A stretch of 64,000 bases of DNA, taken from positions 983,428 to 1,047,427 of the forward strand of contig SADC01001278.1 of assembly GCA_004194705.1 (NCBI GenBank), in the 5' to 3' direction. Position 1 is the first letter of the stretch. Each line of letters starts with the position of its first letter. Origin of the DNA: Ditylenchus dipsaci (Eukaryota > Nematoda > Chromadorea > Rhabditida > Anguinidae). The notes under the pieces are model-generated. The model was not told the origin of the DNA and did not search any database. It was given only the letters and a program-made list of their open reading frames with translations. This document shows positions 63,805 to 64,000 of the stretch, piece by piece. The translations under genes were made by a program, and so were the position numbers.

Positions 63805-63985
63805 TACGTATTTTATTCTAATAGAAGCCGAGTCTCTATTAGAAGGCCAGTCTCTAATAGAAGGCCACCCCTGGGGGCCAAAACTAGGGGGGCTAAACCA
63901 TTTTTATGCATTTTTAGCACAAAGCAAAAAAAATTTTGGAGGTTGAAAAATAGAAGGCCATGGCTTCTATAGAATAAATACGGTA
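63805..63985. mobile_element. TACCGTATTT-family MITE, TAGAAGGCCA motif
   Basis: TACGTATTTTATTCTAATAG and CTATAGAATAAATACGGTA. TAGAAGGCCA is reiterated three to four times near the ends. Confidence 0.7.
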
Positions 63986-64000
63986 TTGTCACGTTTTTTT

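Overview
The window looks like nuclear DNA of a repeat-rich, AT-rich invertebrate, most likely a nematode. Protein genes are split into short exons bounded by GT-AG (once GC-AG) introns. Many introns are 36-61 nt, while others reach 1-4 kb because they are full of transposons. One gene encodes an srsx-like seven-helix receptor, a class best known from nematodes. Several genes are followed by AATAAA. There is no bacterial gene order and no CRISPR. Species cannot be named from the sequence.

Genes in order: a divergent hnRNP K-like three-KH protein (+, 2482-12179); a Merlin (IS1595/ISXO2-type) transposon with a decayed transposase (13409-15526); an 83-residue secreted protein (+, 16434-17516); the ESCRT-III subunit CHMP4/Snf7 (+, 18994-21094); a multi-pass membrane protein (-, 22311-24542); a CRAL-TRIO protein with a signal peptide (+, 29114-36020); an srsx-like GPCR (+, 38549-42554); a 153-residue single-pass membrane protein (+, 42666-44514); a ten-exon four-helix membrane protein (-, 45129-48801); weak small genes at 50.3-52.6 kb (+); and a roughly 685-residue secreted Ala/Ser/Pro-rich protein (-, 53748-57977). 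From 58 kb to the end I see almost only mobile elements. Exon phases of the CRAL-TRIO, GPCR, single-pass and four-helix genes add up exactly. Several other models need one inserted base, nearly always in or beside a homopolymer, which suggests a consensus-sequence problem rather than gene decay. The genes share no evident pathway.

Most of the rest is foldback and MITE-type DNA: (i) TA-flanked elements with CAGTC ends; (ii) TA-flanked elements with TACCGTATTT ends; (iii) long palindromes bounded by TTAA; (iv) hAT-type elements with 8-bp target duplications whose interiors are GC-rich self-complementary tandem repeats, a different motif per family; (v) elements with GG-ended TIRs, one with a 9-bp duplication, one carrying the Merlin transposase. 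Nesting is deep. In one 1.55-kb palindrome the opposite arm preserves the empty insertion site of a nested MITE.

The most notable points are the hAT-type elements with GC-rich arrays, the loss of the fourth loop residue in all three KH domains of the hnRNP K-like gene, and the novel secreted Ala-rich protein. Family assignments rest on my reading of motifs; no database search was possible.
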